From contig NZ_LFBU01000001.1 of NCBI RefSeq assembly GCF_001045555.1, forward strand, positions 2,480,001 to 2,544,000: a DNA stretch of 64,000 bases, written 5' to 3'. Below, in pieces: positions 28,205 to 36,678 of this stretch (position 1 is its first letter; each line of letters opens with the position of its first letter). This DNA is from Marinobacter subterrani. Lineage in GTDB: Bacteria; Pseudomonadota; Gammaproteobacteria; Pseudomonadales; Oleiphilaceae. The position numbers were made by a program, and so were the translations under genes. The notes under the pieces were generated by a model. The model saw nothing but the letters and a program-made list of their open reading frames with translations, ran no database searches and had not been told where the DNA came from.

Positions 28205-29812
28205 ATGACACCCACCATTGCCGTTCTACTGATTATTACCTTTCTGCTCTCGACAGTGGGGCTGTTACTACTGATCTGGTCAATTGCCAACAACCAGTTC
28301 AGTCACGGCCAAAAATCCGCCCGAACGATTTTTTCACCGGGCGAAGAAGGTATCGGCGAAGATCCTGCAGAAGCACCACAACGACAAAAGCAGGAGCTTT
28401 CGGATGCCGAATACCGGGCGCGATATGATGCTGATCTATCGTCCAGATTGCCGACCCTCAGTTGGCTGTCTTCCAGTGTCTTCTGGCTTCTGCTTGGTTC
28501 TGCATATGGCCTGTTATCCTCTGCCAAAATGCACATGCCGGAACTACTGGCCAACAGCCAGTTTCTGACCTTCGGCCGGGTCCGCCCAATGCACCTTAAT
28601 GCGGTCACCTATGGCTGGGCTTCCATGGCCGGTATTGCCATCGCGCTATTCCTCATTCCACGATTGTTCAAAACCCGTCTTGCCGGCGGGCGATTTGCCA
28701 TTGTCGGTGCCGTACTCTGGAATATCGGGCTGGTACTTGGTCTTGGCGCCATCAATTTGGGCTTGTCCGACGGCAAGGAGTGGCTGGAGTTTCCCTGGCA
28801 AATCGACCTGCTGTTTGTTGTTGGGGGCGCCCTTGCGGCGGTTCCGCTGTTGCTGACGGCCAAGCTGCGCAAGGTCTCCCATCTTTACGTTACCAGCTGG
28901 TATTTTCTGGGTGCGTTGGTGTGGTTCCCCTTCCTGTTCCTTATCGCGAATCTGCCCTACACCTTCCCGGGCACTTCCGGTGCGACCGTTAACTGGTGGT
29001 TCGCGCACAACGTGCTCGGGCTCTGGGTAACGCCCATTGGCATTGGTATCGCCTACTATATGATCCCGAAAATACTGGGACGGCCGATCATTTCCTACCA
29101 ACTCTCGCTGATTGGGTTCTGGTCCCTAGCGTTATTCTACAGCCAGGTGGGCATCCACCATCTGGTAGGAGGTCCGATACCTACCTGGTTGGTCACTTTG
29201 TCGATTGTCCACAGTGTGATGATGTCTATCCCCGTAATCACCGTAGGCATCAACCACCACGGCACCATGATGGGCAATTTTCATCGACTGAAAGACTCCC
29301 CTACCCTGCGGTTCGTGTGGATCGGCGCCCTGATGTACACAGTATCCTCGCTGCAGGGATCCATGGAAGCGCTGCGCAGCGTGAACGTAATTACCCACTT
29401 TACTCACTACACCGTAGCCCATGCCCACCTGGGCATGTACGCCTTCCTCAGCTTCATCCTGTTCGGTGCGGTGTATTTCATCATGCCCAGGTTGATGAAT
29501 TGGGAATGGCCCTGGCGCTGGCTGATCGCCCTGCATTTCTGGCTAGTGAGCATCGGCATACTGATATATGTGGTCTCACTCACCATTGGCGGTTGGAAAC
29601 AGGGCGTGGAGTTGCTGACGGCCGATACCCCATTTATGGATATTGTGCGAATGACCTTGCCTTACCTCGAGGCAAGAACCGTTGGCGGTAGCCTGATGAC
29701 CGTGGGCCATATCGTTTTCGCCATCCACTTTGTTGCCATGCTGAAGCGCAAAGGCCAACTGCGGGATCAGCCCACACTCTTTCGTAATCCGGCTCGGGAG
29801 GTAAACCAATGA
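28205..29812 (+). CDS. ccoN: cbb3-type cytochrome c oxidase subunit I with a CcoS-like N-terminus
   Basis: A 535-residue membrane subunit carrying haem b and the haem b3-CuB site. Haem and copper histidines are visible in RPMHLNAVTYGW (about 128), WWFAHNVLGLW (about 266), the GIHHLVGG region (about 318) and HFTHYTVAHAHLG (about 400-412). Residues 1-55 are unusual: one membrane helix ending LLLIWSIANNQF and then SARTIF, resembling the small assembly protein CcoS, which has WAVRSGQF and ILF at the same spacing. After a charged linker the normal CcoN begins at about 80. The ATG lacks a strong ribosome binding site. The end overlaps ccoO by 4 bases. Confidence 0.88.
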   Translation: MTPTIAVLLIITFLLSTVGLLLLIWSIANNQFSHGQKSARTIFSPGEEGIGEDPAEAPQRQKQELSDAEYRARYDADLSSRLPTLSWLSSSVFWLLLGSAYGLLSSAKMHMPELLANSQFLTFGRVRPMHLNAVTYGWASMAGIAIALFLIPRLFKTRLAGGRFAIVGAVLWNIGLVLGLGAINLGLSDGKEWLEFPWQIDLLFVVGGALAAVPLLLTAKLRKVSHLYVTSWYFLGALVWFPFLFLIANLPYTFPGTSGATVNWWFAHNVLGLWVTPIGIGIAYYMIPKILGRPIISYQLSLIGFWSLALFYSQVGIHHLVGGPIPTWLVTLSIVHSVMMSIPVITVGINHHGTMMGNFHRLKDSPTLRFVWIGALMYTVSSLQGSMEALRSVNVITHFTHYTVAHAHLGMYAFLSFILFGAVYFIMPRLMNWEWPWRWLIALHFWLVSIGILIYVVSLTIGGWKQGVELLTADTPFMDIVRMTLPYLEARTVGGSLMTVGHIVFAIHFVAMLKRKGQLRDQPTLFRNPAREVNQ

Positions 29813-30414
29813 AGCGCGCTTTAGCAATCATGGTAGGGGCAGCGCTGATTCTGTTGCTAGCTACACTTACTCTGGTGGTTATGCCTTACCTGCAGATGTC
29901 GGCCGAAGCCGTACCGCCGGACCTCCAACCCTACACCAAGCGGCAGCTGGCAGGGCGGCAACTGTACATCGCCAATGGTTGTGTATACTGCCACAGCCAG
30001 CAGCCCCGGGACCCATCGTTCGCCAGTGGAGACAAGGACCGGGGCTGGGGCCGCCCATCGGTGCCTGGCGATTATTTCTACGACACGCCGCATCTGTTAG
30101 GCACCATGCGCACTGGGCCAGATCTGTTCAACATCGGCGCCCGGCAGCCCAGCAAGGACTGGCATCTGATCCACCTCTATAACCCGCAGGCAGTCGTCAA
30201 GGACAGCATAATGCCGCCCTACCGGTTCCTGTTCCGCTGGGTCCGGTCGGTTGGTGAAGATGATCCCGTCGTCCGACTGCCAGAGCCCTACGCCCCCGAA
30301 GAAGGCTACATCGTGGCCACCGAACAAGCGTTGGCGCTGGTGGATTATCTGCTGGCCCTGGATCACACCTATCCGGCGCCGACACTGCCGGAACCTGAAA
30401 ACACCCAGGAGTAA
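29809..30414 (+). CDS. ccoO: cbb3-type cytochrome c oxidase subunit II (mono-haem c)
   Basis: A 201-residue protein with one N-terminal membrane anchor (residues 5-27) and a periplasmic cytochrome c domain. The haem motif is CVYCH (Cys58, Cys61, His62) within YIANGCVYCHSQQPRDP; the CcoO marker motifs GWGRPSVPGDYFYDTPHLLG and RTGPDLFNIG follow. The distal Met ligand is probably in SIMPPYRFLF. It passes electrons from CcoP to CcoN. The ATGA overlap with ccoN indicates translational coupling. Confidence 0.95.
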   Translation: MKRALAIMVGAALILLLATLTLVVMPYLQMSAEAVPPDLQPYTKRQLAGRQLYIANGCVYCHSQQPRDPSFASGDKDRGWGRPSVPGDYFYDTPHLLGTMRTGPDLFNIGARQPSKDWHLIHLYNPQAVVKDSIMPPYRFLFRWVRSVGEDDPVVRLPEPYAPEEGYIVATEQALALVDYLLALDHTYPAPTLPEPENTQE

Positions 30415-30422
30415 CTGCCACC

Positions 30423-31019
30423 GTGACAACCAACAACGAACATGCACGCCAAAGGGAGAATCCAGAACCCGAGGAAGGGCTCCGGAAAACGCCGATTATT
30501 GTCCTTTTGTGGATCGCAATACTAATTGTCTGGGGTGTGGGCTATTACGCCTACAACATTGGCAAGCCATTATTGGGGGGTGACAGCCGCTCAGCACCAG
30601 CGCCCAGGACCAGCATCGAAGGAGACGGCACCGAAAGCGGAATCAACGGTAAAACCGTGTTCAATGCCCAATGCGCCGCCTGTCACCAGGCCAACGGACA
30701 GGGCATACCGGGGACTTTCCCGCCACTTGCCGGCAGCGAATGGGTGGTTGCCACGCGGGATATTCCCATTGCCATTGTCCACGATGGGCTTCAGGGCCAA
30801 ATCGACGTAAAAGGTCAAACTTACGACGGCATGATGCCCGCGTTCAAGGGCACTCTGAGTAATGAGGAGATCGCCGCAGTGCTCAGCTATGTGCGCCAGG
30901 AATGGGGCAACCAGGCCGAGCCGATCACGGGCAAGCAGGTGGGAGAGCATCAAGCCCGCGTGGGCGAGCGAGGCCCCTGGTCAGCCGGCGAACTGAAGGA
31001 GACCTACCAGGCACCTTGA
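30423..31019 (+). CDS. ccoP: cbb3 oxidase CcoP-like subunit with a single haem c
   Basis: A 198-residue protein starting with GTG, with one membrane helix (about 24-45) and one cytochrome c domain with CAACH (Cys84, Cys87, His88) and a likely Met ligand in YDGMMPAFKG. Classical CcoP proteins are about 290-310 residues with two haems; this one has one haem and a short C-terminal tail. It lies 8 bases after ccoO. No ccoQ gene is present. The single-haem form suits a compact cbb3 variant that takes electrons from another cytochrome. Confidence 0.8.
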   Translation: MTTNNEHARQRENPEPEEGLRKTPIIVLLWIAILIVWGVGYYAYNIGKPLLGGDSRSAPAPRTSIEGDGTESGINGKTVFNAQCAACHQANGQGIPGTFPPLAGSEWVVATRDIPIAIVHDGLQGQIDVKGQTYDGMMPAFKGTLSNEEIAAVLSYVRQEWGNQAEPITGKQVGEHQARVGERGPWSAGELKETYQAP

Positions 31020-31020
31020 T

Positions 31021-33219
31021 GTGAACACGGCAAACGCGGCAGATAATCAACAACCAGACGAAACGATCCTATTCGTACGGGGCATGTACTGCGGCAGCTG
31101 TGCAGCTGCCGTTGAAAGTCTGCTAAAGCGTCAGCCGGGGGTGCTGGATGCGGCCGTCAACTTTGCGGCGGGCACCGCTCTGCTGCGCTGGGATACGGCC
31201 AGAACCGGCACACAAAAGCTCGCCAAGGTAGTTCGTAGACTCGGCTACCGTCTGCATCAGGCACCACCGGATGCCAATAGTCAGGGCGTCGACCAGGCCA
31301 GAAAAAAGCTCCAGTGGCGCCTGGCCACCGCCGTGGTGTTTGGTATGTGGTGCATGATGCCTGCATTGCTGGTTTATCTGGCACCGCTGGGGCTGGTAGA
31401 ACCGGAAGCCACCTGGCCATTAGCTCTGGCCAGCGGGGTGTTTGCCTTACCTGTCATCACTTATTCCGGCTCCCATTTTTACCGGGCGGGCTGGCGTACA
31501 CTGAGGATGGGCGTGCCAGGCCTGGATACCCTGATCACCTTCGCCGTTGCGGCGGCCACCCTTTTGTCGGTCTGGCGCCTGATGCAGGGTGAGAGCCACG
31601 TCTACTTCGATGCCGCTGTCATGCTGGTCACCTTTCAGCTGGTCGCACGATTGCTGGATACCAACGTGCGACGGAAGGCCACGGACGTTATCCATCACTA
31701 CCTGGCCAGGAGTAATGGCCGTCTGGTCACCCTGGATGACGGCTCCAGCCGGAAACTCCGAGCCGATGAAATTGCCCCGGGAACCCGAATCATTCCCGAA
31801 GCCGGACAGCCGCTGAGCCTGGATGGCTACGTCGAGGCCGGCAAAGGGTTGGTGGACTTCGCGCTGATGACCGGCGAAAGCGAACCTCAAGTGGTCGGGG
31901 CCAGCGACCAGCTTTTTGCAGGCTGTGTTCTGATTGAGGGAGACCTCCGGCTTCGGGTGACCGCCAGCGTCGGGCAGCGACGCCTCGACAGCATTACCCG
32001 CTCCATCCACAGTCTGCTCTGCCGGAAAACAGCCTTGCAGAGATTAACCGACCGCATCGCCAGGGTACTTCTGCCGACCGTTATCCTCGCGGCTCTGGCC
32101 TCTATCCTGCTGGCCGAATTTCAGGGTGAGTCAATCACCGAAGCACTGGCCCGAGGGCTGGGAGTACTCATCATCAGTTGCCCCTGTGCCCTGAGCCTGG
32201 CTATTCCGCTAGTCATCATCATAGGCTATGCCAGACTAACGAATCGGGGAATACTTTTGCAGGATCCCGCCGCATTTGAGCTGGCAGCAGATATCCGCGT
32301 GGTGGTCTTCGACAAAACCGGGACACTGACTACAGACCGACCAACCATTGCCGCACTAATTCCTGAACCTGGCTGGTCCCGGCAGACTCTATTACAGCTA
32401 GCCATCAACGCACTGCAGGGGTCATCCCATCCAATCGCCCGCGGTCTGGCCTCTGAGGGCACGCCCAGTCTGCCACCATCAATAGGGACTCGATCAACAG
32501 TACATGGTCAGGGTAGCTGGTGGCAGCTGGGCGACCACAGTGTGCTCGCAGGCCGCAGCGAATGGTTGCAGAATCAGGGCGTTCCCATACAGGATCCACC
32601 AGACAGCGGTATGAGCCTTCATATGGCACTTGACGGACGATATGCAGGACGGATTGATTTTCGGGAACGATTAAATCCCGAAGCGCTCGCACTGGTTCAG
32701 AAGTTAAAAGCCAGCGGAATTGCTGTTTATCTCTTAAGCGGTGATACCCGCAACTCTGCCCTGAAGCTCGCTGAGCACCTTGAGATACCGGCATCAAGAG
32801 TGATGTCGGAATCCTCGCCGGAAAAGAAACTGGCCTTTATCGAGAATCTGAAACGCTATTACCCAACTGCCTTCATTGGCGACGGGTTCAATGATGGATT
32901 GGCACTCAGCTCTGCGAGTATCGGCATCGCTATTAACTCGGCAACCGAGTTAGCCCAATCTGCTGCGGCTGTAAAACTGACTGGTGGCCTCAGTGGGGTA
33001 GCCGACATTATTGACTTTGCCAGGAATGCCAAAAGGACAATGCGTCAGAATTTAGTCTGGGCCCTGGCCTACAACGGCCTGGCGTTACCGTTAGCAATCA
33101 CCGGCCTGGTTCAGCCTGTTATTGCGGCAATTGCGATGTCGTTAAGTAGCATTTGCGTGCTGGTCAATAGCTCTCGTTTAACGATTAGCGATACATCATG
33201 GTATTCGCGGGAGTCTTGA
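31021..33219 (+). CDS. ccoI: Copper-transporting P1B ATPase, CcoI/CopA2-like
   Basis: A 732-residue metal P-type ATPase starting with GTG one base after the ccoP stop. It has one N-terminal metal domain (GMYCGSCAAAV, Cys24 and Cys27), TGES at about 284, the transmembrane metal motif SCPCALS (Cys387, Cys389) and the phosphorylated Asp431 in DKTGT; the hinge GDGFNDGLAL is near 620. CPC together with the position behind ccoNOP points to the slow copper exporter that delivers copper for cbb3 assembly (CcoI/FixI) rather than resistance. Some canonical residues differ slightly, for example FNDG for the more common VNDA. Confidence 0.9.
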   Translation: MNTANAADNQQPDETILFVRGMYCGSCAAAVESLLKRQPGVLDAAVNFAAGTALLRWDTARTGTQKLAKVVRRLGYRLHQAPPDANSQGVDQARKKLQWRLATAVVFGMWCMMPALLVYLAPLGLVEPEATWPLALASGVFALPVITYSGSHFYRAGWRTLRMGVPGLDTLITFAVAAATLLSVWRLMQGESHVYFDAAVMLVTFQLVARLLDTNVRRKATDVIHHYLARSNGRLVTLDDGSSRKLRADEIAPGTRIIPEAGQPLSLDGYVEAGKGLVDFALMTGESEPQVVGASDQLFAGCVLIEGDLRLRVTASVGQRRLDSITRSIHSLLCRKTALQRLTDRIARVLLPTVILAALASILLAEFQGESITEALARGLGVLIISCPCALSLAIPLVIIIGYARLTNRGILLQDPAAFELAADIRVVVFDKTGTLTTDRPTIAALIPEPGWSRQTLLQLAINALQGSSHPIARGLASEGTPSLPPSIGTRSTVHGQGSWWQLGDHSVLAGRSEWLQNQGVPIQDPPDSGMSLHMALDGRYAGRIDFRERLNPEALALVQKLKASGIAVYLLSGDTRNSALKLAEHLEIPASRVMSESSPEKKLAFIENLKRYYPTAFIGDGFNDGLALSSASIGIAINSATELAQSAAAVKLTGGLSGVADIIDFARNAKRTMRQNLVWALAYNGLALPLAITGLVQPVIAAIAMSLSSICVLVNSSRLTISDTSWYSRES

Positions 33220-33386
33220 AGCAAGCTTTAAGGTTGAGCCCTTTGATTCGACTCCACAGGTCATCACACCCAACAGTCGCCTGACTATATGGGCTAACCT
33301 ATATCCATGTCAGCAACGGCGACAGCTTCCTGCTCCAGGACCGTACCGGGCTCTTTGGCTTCCTAGACCGCGTCGTTATCGACGCG

Positions 33387-34454
33387 TTAACCGGGCGGGC
33401 TCTTGAGTACCAGCCCGGCAAAATGGCGCCACATGCCCAGACTAGTAAAGAGCCAGCTAGCCAGTGCCAGCCAGAATGTCACGGCGGGTATTGCCAGGAG
33501 AAACGGGGTTCCCAGGGCATCAACCAGCCGAAGAGTACCGGTGGTGTACATGGCCAGTGGGAAGACCATGCTCCACAGTTGCGGCTCATACTGCAGCCGG
33601 TGACGCTTCATGATATGTCGCCAGAGCATGAGCCCTATCAGGAGGGGAATCCACCAGGTGGCGATAGACCAGAAAAACAGAGTGAATCCGCGAAGAAACG
33701 GCAGGAAATCCGCCAGCAGGGTCCCCTCCTGCCCCCGGATGATCAGTGTGGAGCCGGCCAGGGTGGTAATCGCCACGGCACCCATATTGATCCAGTAGGG
33801 TGGTCCCAGGGTTTCAGCACTCAGGCGGAGGAACGTCAGCCGGTAGAAAATCAGAGTGATAATGGCCAGGTAAAGCATGCAGCCAATCAGGAACATGCAC
33901 AACGCAAAGAACAGCCGGAGGTCCTCCGGCCCGGTCCAGGGAACCAGCGCCGTCAGAATTGCCACGGCCTGGGTACTGACTGCGGCAAGCAACCAGGCAC
34001 CGTTGATGCCGACATCCAGGGTCGGCTTGTTTTCCCGGGTGGTAATCGCGAGAAAGAACAGATACATGACCAGCACCCAGAGCACCACCCCAATCCACCA
34101 GAACGCGGCAGAGGCCATGCTCCATCCCAACAGCATCTGGAATTCCACACCGAGGATGCAGTTGCCCGCCACCAGGGTAAAAAAGCCGGGCCCCCTGGCG
34201 TGGTCCATCATATCCATGACAATCAGCCGCGGGTACCAAATAGCTCGAATCGCCGTTAACAGAAACAGGACGCTGTACGCCAGACAATTGGAGGCCAACA
34301 GCAACAGCGCCAACACCCGGTAACCCAGCATATCGGCGGCCACGGAAGTGGCGCCGGTGGCCATCACAACGGCGAAATACCCCGGAAAAAGCTCGGCGGC
34401 GGCGGTCTGAATCAGTCTCCGCAGCCGGAGGGCGCCCTGGAATTTTGTGGTCAC
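33387..34454 (-). CDS. TDT-family (TehA/SLAC1-like) membrane transporter
   Basis: A 355-residue integral membrane protein with about ten hydrophobic helices. The N-terminal signature FPGYFAVVMATGATSVAA resembles the start of tellurite-resistance/dicarboxylate (TDT) family members such as TehA and Mae1, which move anions. The 5' end is followed towards the window start by 167 bp without a gene, then the end of the copper ATPase, which is convergent. The substrate cannot be told from sequence; sulfite, tellurite, malate and chloride-like anions are all known in the family. Confidence 0.8.
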   Translation of the reverse strand: MTTKFQGALRLRRLIQTAAAELFPGYFAVVMATGATSVAADMLGYRVLALLLLASNCLAYSVLFLLTAIRAIWYPRLIVMDMMDHARGPGFFTLVAGNCILGVEFQMLLGWSMASAAFWWIGVVLWVLVMYLFFLAITTRENKPTLDVGINGAWLLAAVSTQAVAILTALVPWTGPEDLRLFFALCMFLIGCMLYLAIITLIFYRLTFLRLSAETLGPPYWINMGAVAITTLAGSTLIIRGQEGTLLADFLPFLRGFTLFFWSIATWWIPLLIGLMLWRHIMKRHRLQYEPQLWSMVFPLAMYTTGTLRLVDALGTPFLLAIPAVTFWLALASWLFTSLGMWRHFAGLVLKSPPG

Positions 34455-34647
34455 CTCAAATCCTCAGCCATCCGGATACAGAGTTCGGACAGCGGTCTGT
34501 GGTTGGCGGAATTGATATAAAATAGCACATGGCTTGCGACGCCCGGAGTCCATGTTCTATTCTAGGATTAAGATATACAACAGATACTGCTTAAAATACC
34601 AGGCCCTTGCTACTTTCTGACCTGACGTTTTCCAAAGGGAGACAAAC

Positions 34648-35376
34648 ATGAAACAGGACACAGCGAAGGAATTCACAGTCAGACTGTTGCGATACAATCC
34701 GGAACAGGATGAAGCCCCTTACAACCAGGATGTCACGGTGGGCTCCGAGTTCCGGAACCGCATGGTACTGGACGTACTGGAGCATCTGAAAACGCGCGAT
34801 ACGACCCTGTCTTTCCGGCGCTCCTGTCGGGAAGGCGTTTGCGGCTCCGATGGCCTCAGCATGAATGGCCGCAACGGCCTGGGCTGCATCACCCGGGTAT
34901 CCGACATCCTGGGTAGCCGGGACACCCTGGAAATCCGGCCATTGCCAGGCATGCCGATCATCCGTGACCTGGTCGTGGACCAGTCCCTGTTCTTCAAACA
35001 GTACGAACGGGTACAGCCCTGGCTGATCAATGATGACCCCGAACCGGCCATTGAGCGCCTTCAAAGCCCGGAGGACCGGGCAAAGCTGGATGGACTTTAT
35101 GAGTGCATCCTCTGTGCCTGCTGCACCTCCGCCTGCCCGTCATGGTGGTGGAATCCGGAAAAGTATATCGGGCCATCGGGATTGTTGCAGGCATACCGGT
35201 TTTTGGTGGATTCACGGGACACTGCCACCCGCGAGCGCCTGGAGAAACTTGAAGACCCGTTCAGCGTATTTCGTTGCCGGGGCATTGGCAACTGCACGGC
35301 ATACTGCCCCAAGGGACTCAACCCGATGAAGGCCATTGGGCGGATCAAAGCCATGCTTGTTCGTGAACAGGTATGA
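34648..35376 (+). CDS. Lone succinate dehydrogenase iron-sulfur subunit (SdhB-like)
   Basis: A 242-residue protein very like SdhB over its full length (E. coli SdhB has 238). The [2Fe-2S] ligands are in SCREGVCGSDG and Cys80 (Cys60, Cys65, Asp68, Cys80). The [4Fe-4S] and [3Fe-4S] ligands are in CILCACCTSACP (Cys153, 156, 159, 163) and Cys210, 216, 220 in FRCRGIGNCTAYCPKGLNP. None of sdhC, sdhD or sdhA is nearby, which is unusual. A good AAAGGGAGA ribosome binding site precedes the ATG. The next gene, a trans-sulfuration enzyme, follows after 6 bases, so the two are an operon. It may be a second copy for the main complex or serve another enzyme. Confidence 0.85.
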   Translation: MKQDTAKEFTVRLLRYNPEQDEAPYNQDVTVGSEFRNRMVLDVLEHLKTRDTTLSFRRSCREGVCGSDGLSMNGRNGLGCITRVSDILGSRDTLEIRPLPGMPIIRDLVVDQSLFFKQYERVQPWLINDDPEPAIERLQSPEDRAKLDGLYECILCACCTSACPSWWWNPEKYIGPSGLLQAYRFLVDSRDTATRERLEKLEDPFSVFRCRGIGNCTAYCPKGLNPMKAIGRIKAMLVREQV

Positions 35377-35382
35377 ATATTT

Positions 35383-36579
35383 ATGGCCGATAACCGCTCA
35401 AAAGCGCAATCCACGCGTATTATTCATAACCGTCGCCACCGGGATGTCTTTGGCAGTCCCTATTCCCCGGTCTATAACACCACCACCTACCGCTTCCGCG
35501 ACAGCGAAGCGCAACTGGACGTTATCGAAGCGCGAAGGCCGGGCCATCTCTACACCCGGTGGGGAACCAATCCGACCATTCAGGAGCTTGAGCAGGGCCT
35601 GGCAGCGCTGGAGCTGGCCGAGGCAGGACTGGCCTTTGCGTCTGGCATGGCAGCCATTTCCGCAACCATCCTTGCTCATGGTCAACGCGGAGTTGTCTGT
35701 GTTGGTGATGTCTATGGCGGCACTCAGGAGCTACTGGCCAATCACTGCCGGCCCCTGGGCATCCCGGTCACCTTTCTTCTTCAGGCCAATGCAGAGGAAC
35801 TCAAGGCCTCGTTAATCAGGCCCGGCATGCTTGTGTTCTGCGAAACACCAGCAAACCCCACCCTTGCCATTATTGATCTCCGGGCCATAGCGAGGATTGC
35901 CCACGAACAGGGGGCATTGCTTGCCGTTGACAACACCTTTGCCTCACCCATAAACCAACGGCCGCTGGAACTGGGTGCGGACATTGTTGTTCACAGCGCG
36001 ACCAAGTATCTGGGTGGTCACAGTGATCTTACCGCCGGTGCCCTGATGTCGACGGCACCATTGAGTGAAGCTGTTGCCGCCTGGCGAAAAAACCTTGGCC
36101 AGTTACTCTCACCGGAGACGGCAGCTCTGCTCTCCCGGAGCCTCCGCACCCTGCCCGTGCGAATCCGGCAACACAATGAAAATGCCATGACGGTTGCACA
36201 GGCTTTGGATGGGTACCCCGGCGTCACCCGTGTTCTCTATCCTGGTCTACCATCCTTCCCGGGACACCAGCTAGCAGCCGAACAGATGAGTGGCTTCGGC
36301 GGAATGATGACAATCGAAGTCACTGGCGGAGGGGAAACAGCCACAGCCGTTGCCGATAACCTGCAAATTTTCCTCCTGGCAACCAGCCTTGGTGGCGTAG
36401 AAAGCCTGGTCAGCCAACCTTCCGTTACCAGTCATCATGATATCGGTAAGGCAGAAAGGGAGAAACGGGGGATCACCGACGGCATGCTTCGACTATCCAT
36501 TGGCCTTGAAGATCCCTCAGATCTGATTGCGGACCTGCAACAGGCTATAGCCACTGCCAACAGCTCGATGCCGCAATGA
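35383..36579 (+). CDS. PLP-dependent Cys/Met metabolism enzyme (cystathionine synthase/lyase family)
   Basis: A 398-residue fold-type I enzyme. The PLP lysine is Lys208 in HSATKYLGGHSDL; the phosphate-binding loop is FASGMAAISAT (about 85-95), and the Asp contacting the ring is in AVDNTFASP (about 181-189). The family includes MetB, MetC, CGL and methionine gamma-lyase; motif differences are too fine to choose. The C-terminal ATSLGGVESLVSQPSVTSH motif suits gamma-lyase or gamma-synthase types. It follows the lone SdhB-like gene by 6 bases. Confidence 0.85.
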   Translation: MADNRSKAQSTRIIHNRRHRDVFGSPYSPVYNTTTYRFRDSEAQLDVIEARRPGHLYTRWGTNPTIQELEQGLAALELAEAGLAFASGMAAISATILAHGQRGVVCVGDVYGGTQELLANHCRPLGIPVTFLLQANAEELKASLIRPGMLVFCETPANPTLAIIDLRAIARIAHEQGALLAVDNTFASPINQRPLELGADIVVHSATKYLGGHSDLTAGALMSTAPLSEAVAAWRKNLGQLLSPETAALLSRSLRTLPVRIRQHNENAMTVAQALDGYPGVTRVLYPGLPSFPGHQLAAEQMSGFGGMMTIEVTGGGETATAVADNLQIFLLATSLGGVESLVSQPSVTSHHDIGKAEREKRGITDGMLRLSIGLEDPSDLIADLQQAIATANSSMPQ

Positions 36580-36590
36580 TTTAAATCATT
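36575..36590. promoter_or_regulatory. Perfect 16-bp palindrome, possible operator
   Basis: AATGATTTAAATCATT overlaps the stop codon of the PLP enzyme and lies 89 bp before the P450 start. The perfect symmetry and the AT-rich centre suit a dimeric repressor site. No matching regulator gene is adjacent. Confidence 0.35.
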
Positions 36591-36678
36591 ACACCAGGCA
36601 CCAGTTGATTTATCTTCAAGAACACAAACCTGCGCTTTGTTAGCCTGAAAAGACATGTTTTCTTTTCGAGGATGAGCG

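Noticed and set aside
33220-33386. Remnant of a gene between the copper ATPase and the TDT gene
   Set aside because: A short open stretch exists, but no family could be recognised and there is no start or ribosome binding site.
33423-34259. A 278-codon open frame on the plus strand in the TDT transporter gene
   Set aside because: It is antisense to the membrane protein; the Gln, Glu and Gly-rich translation is the usual mirror of hydrophobic codons.
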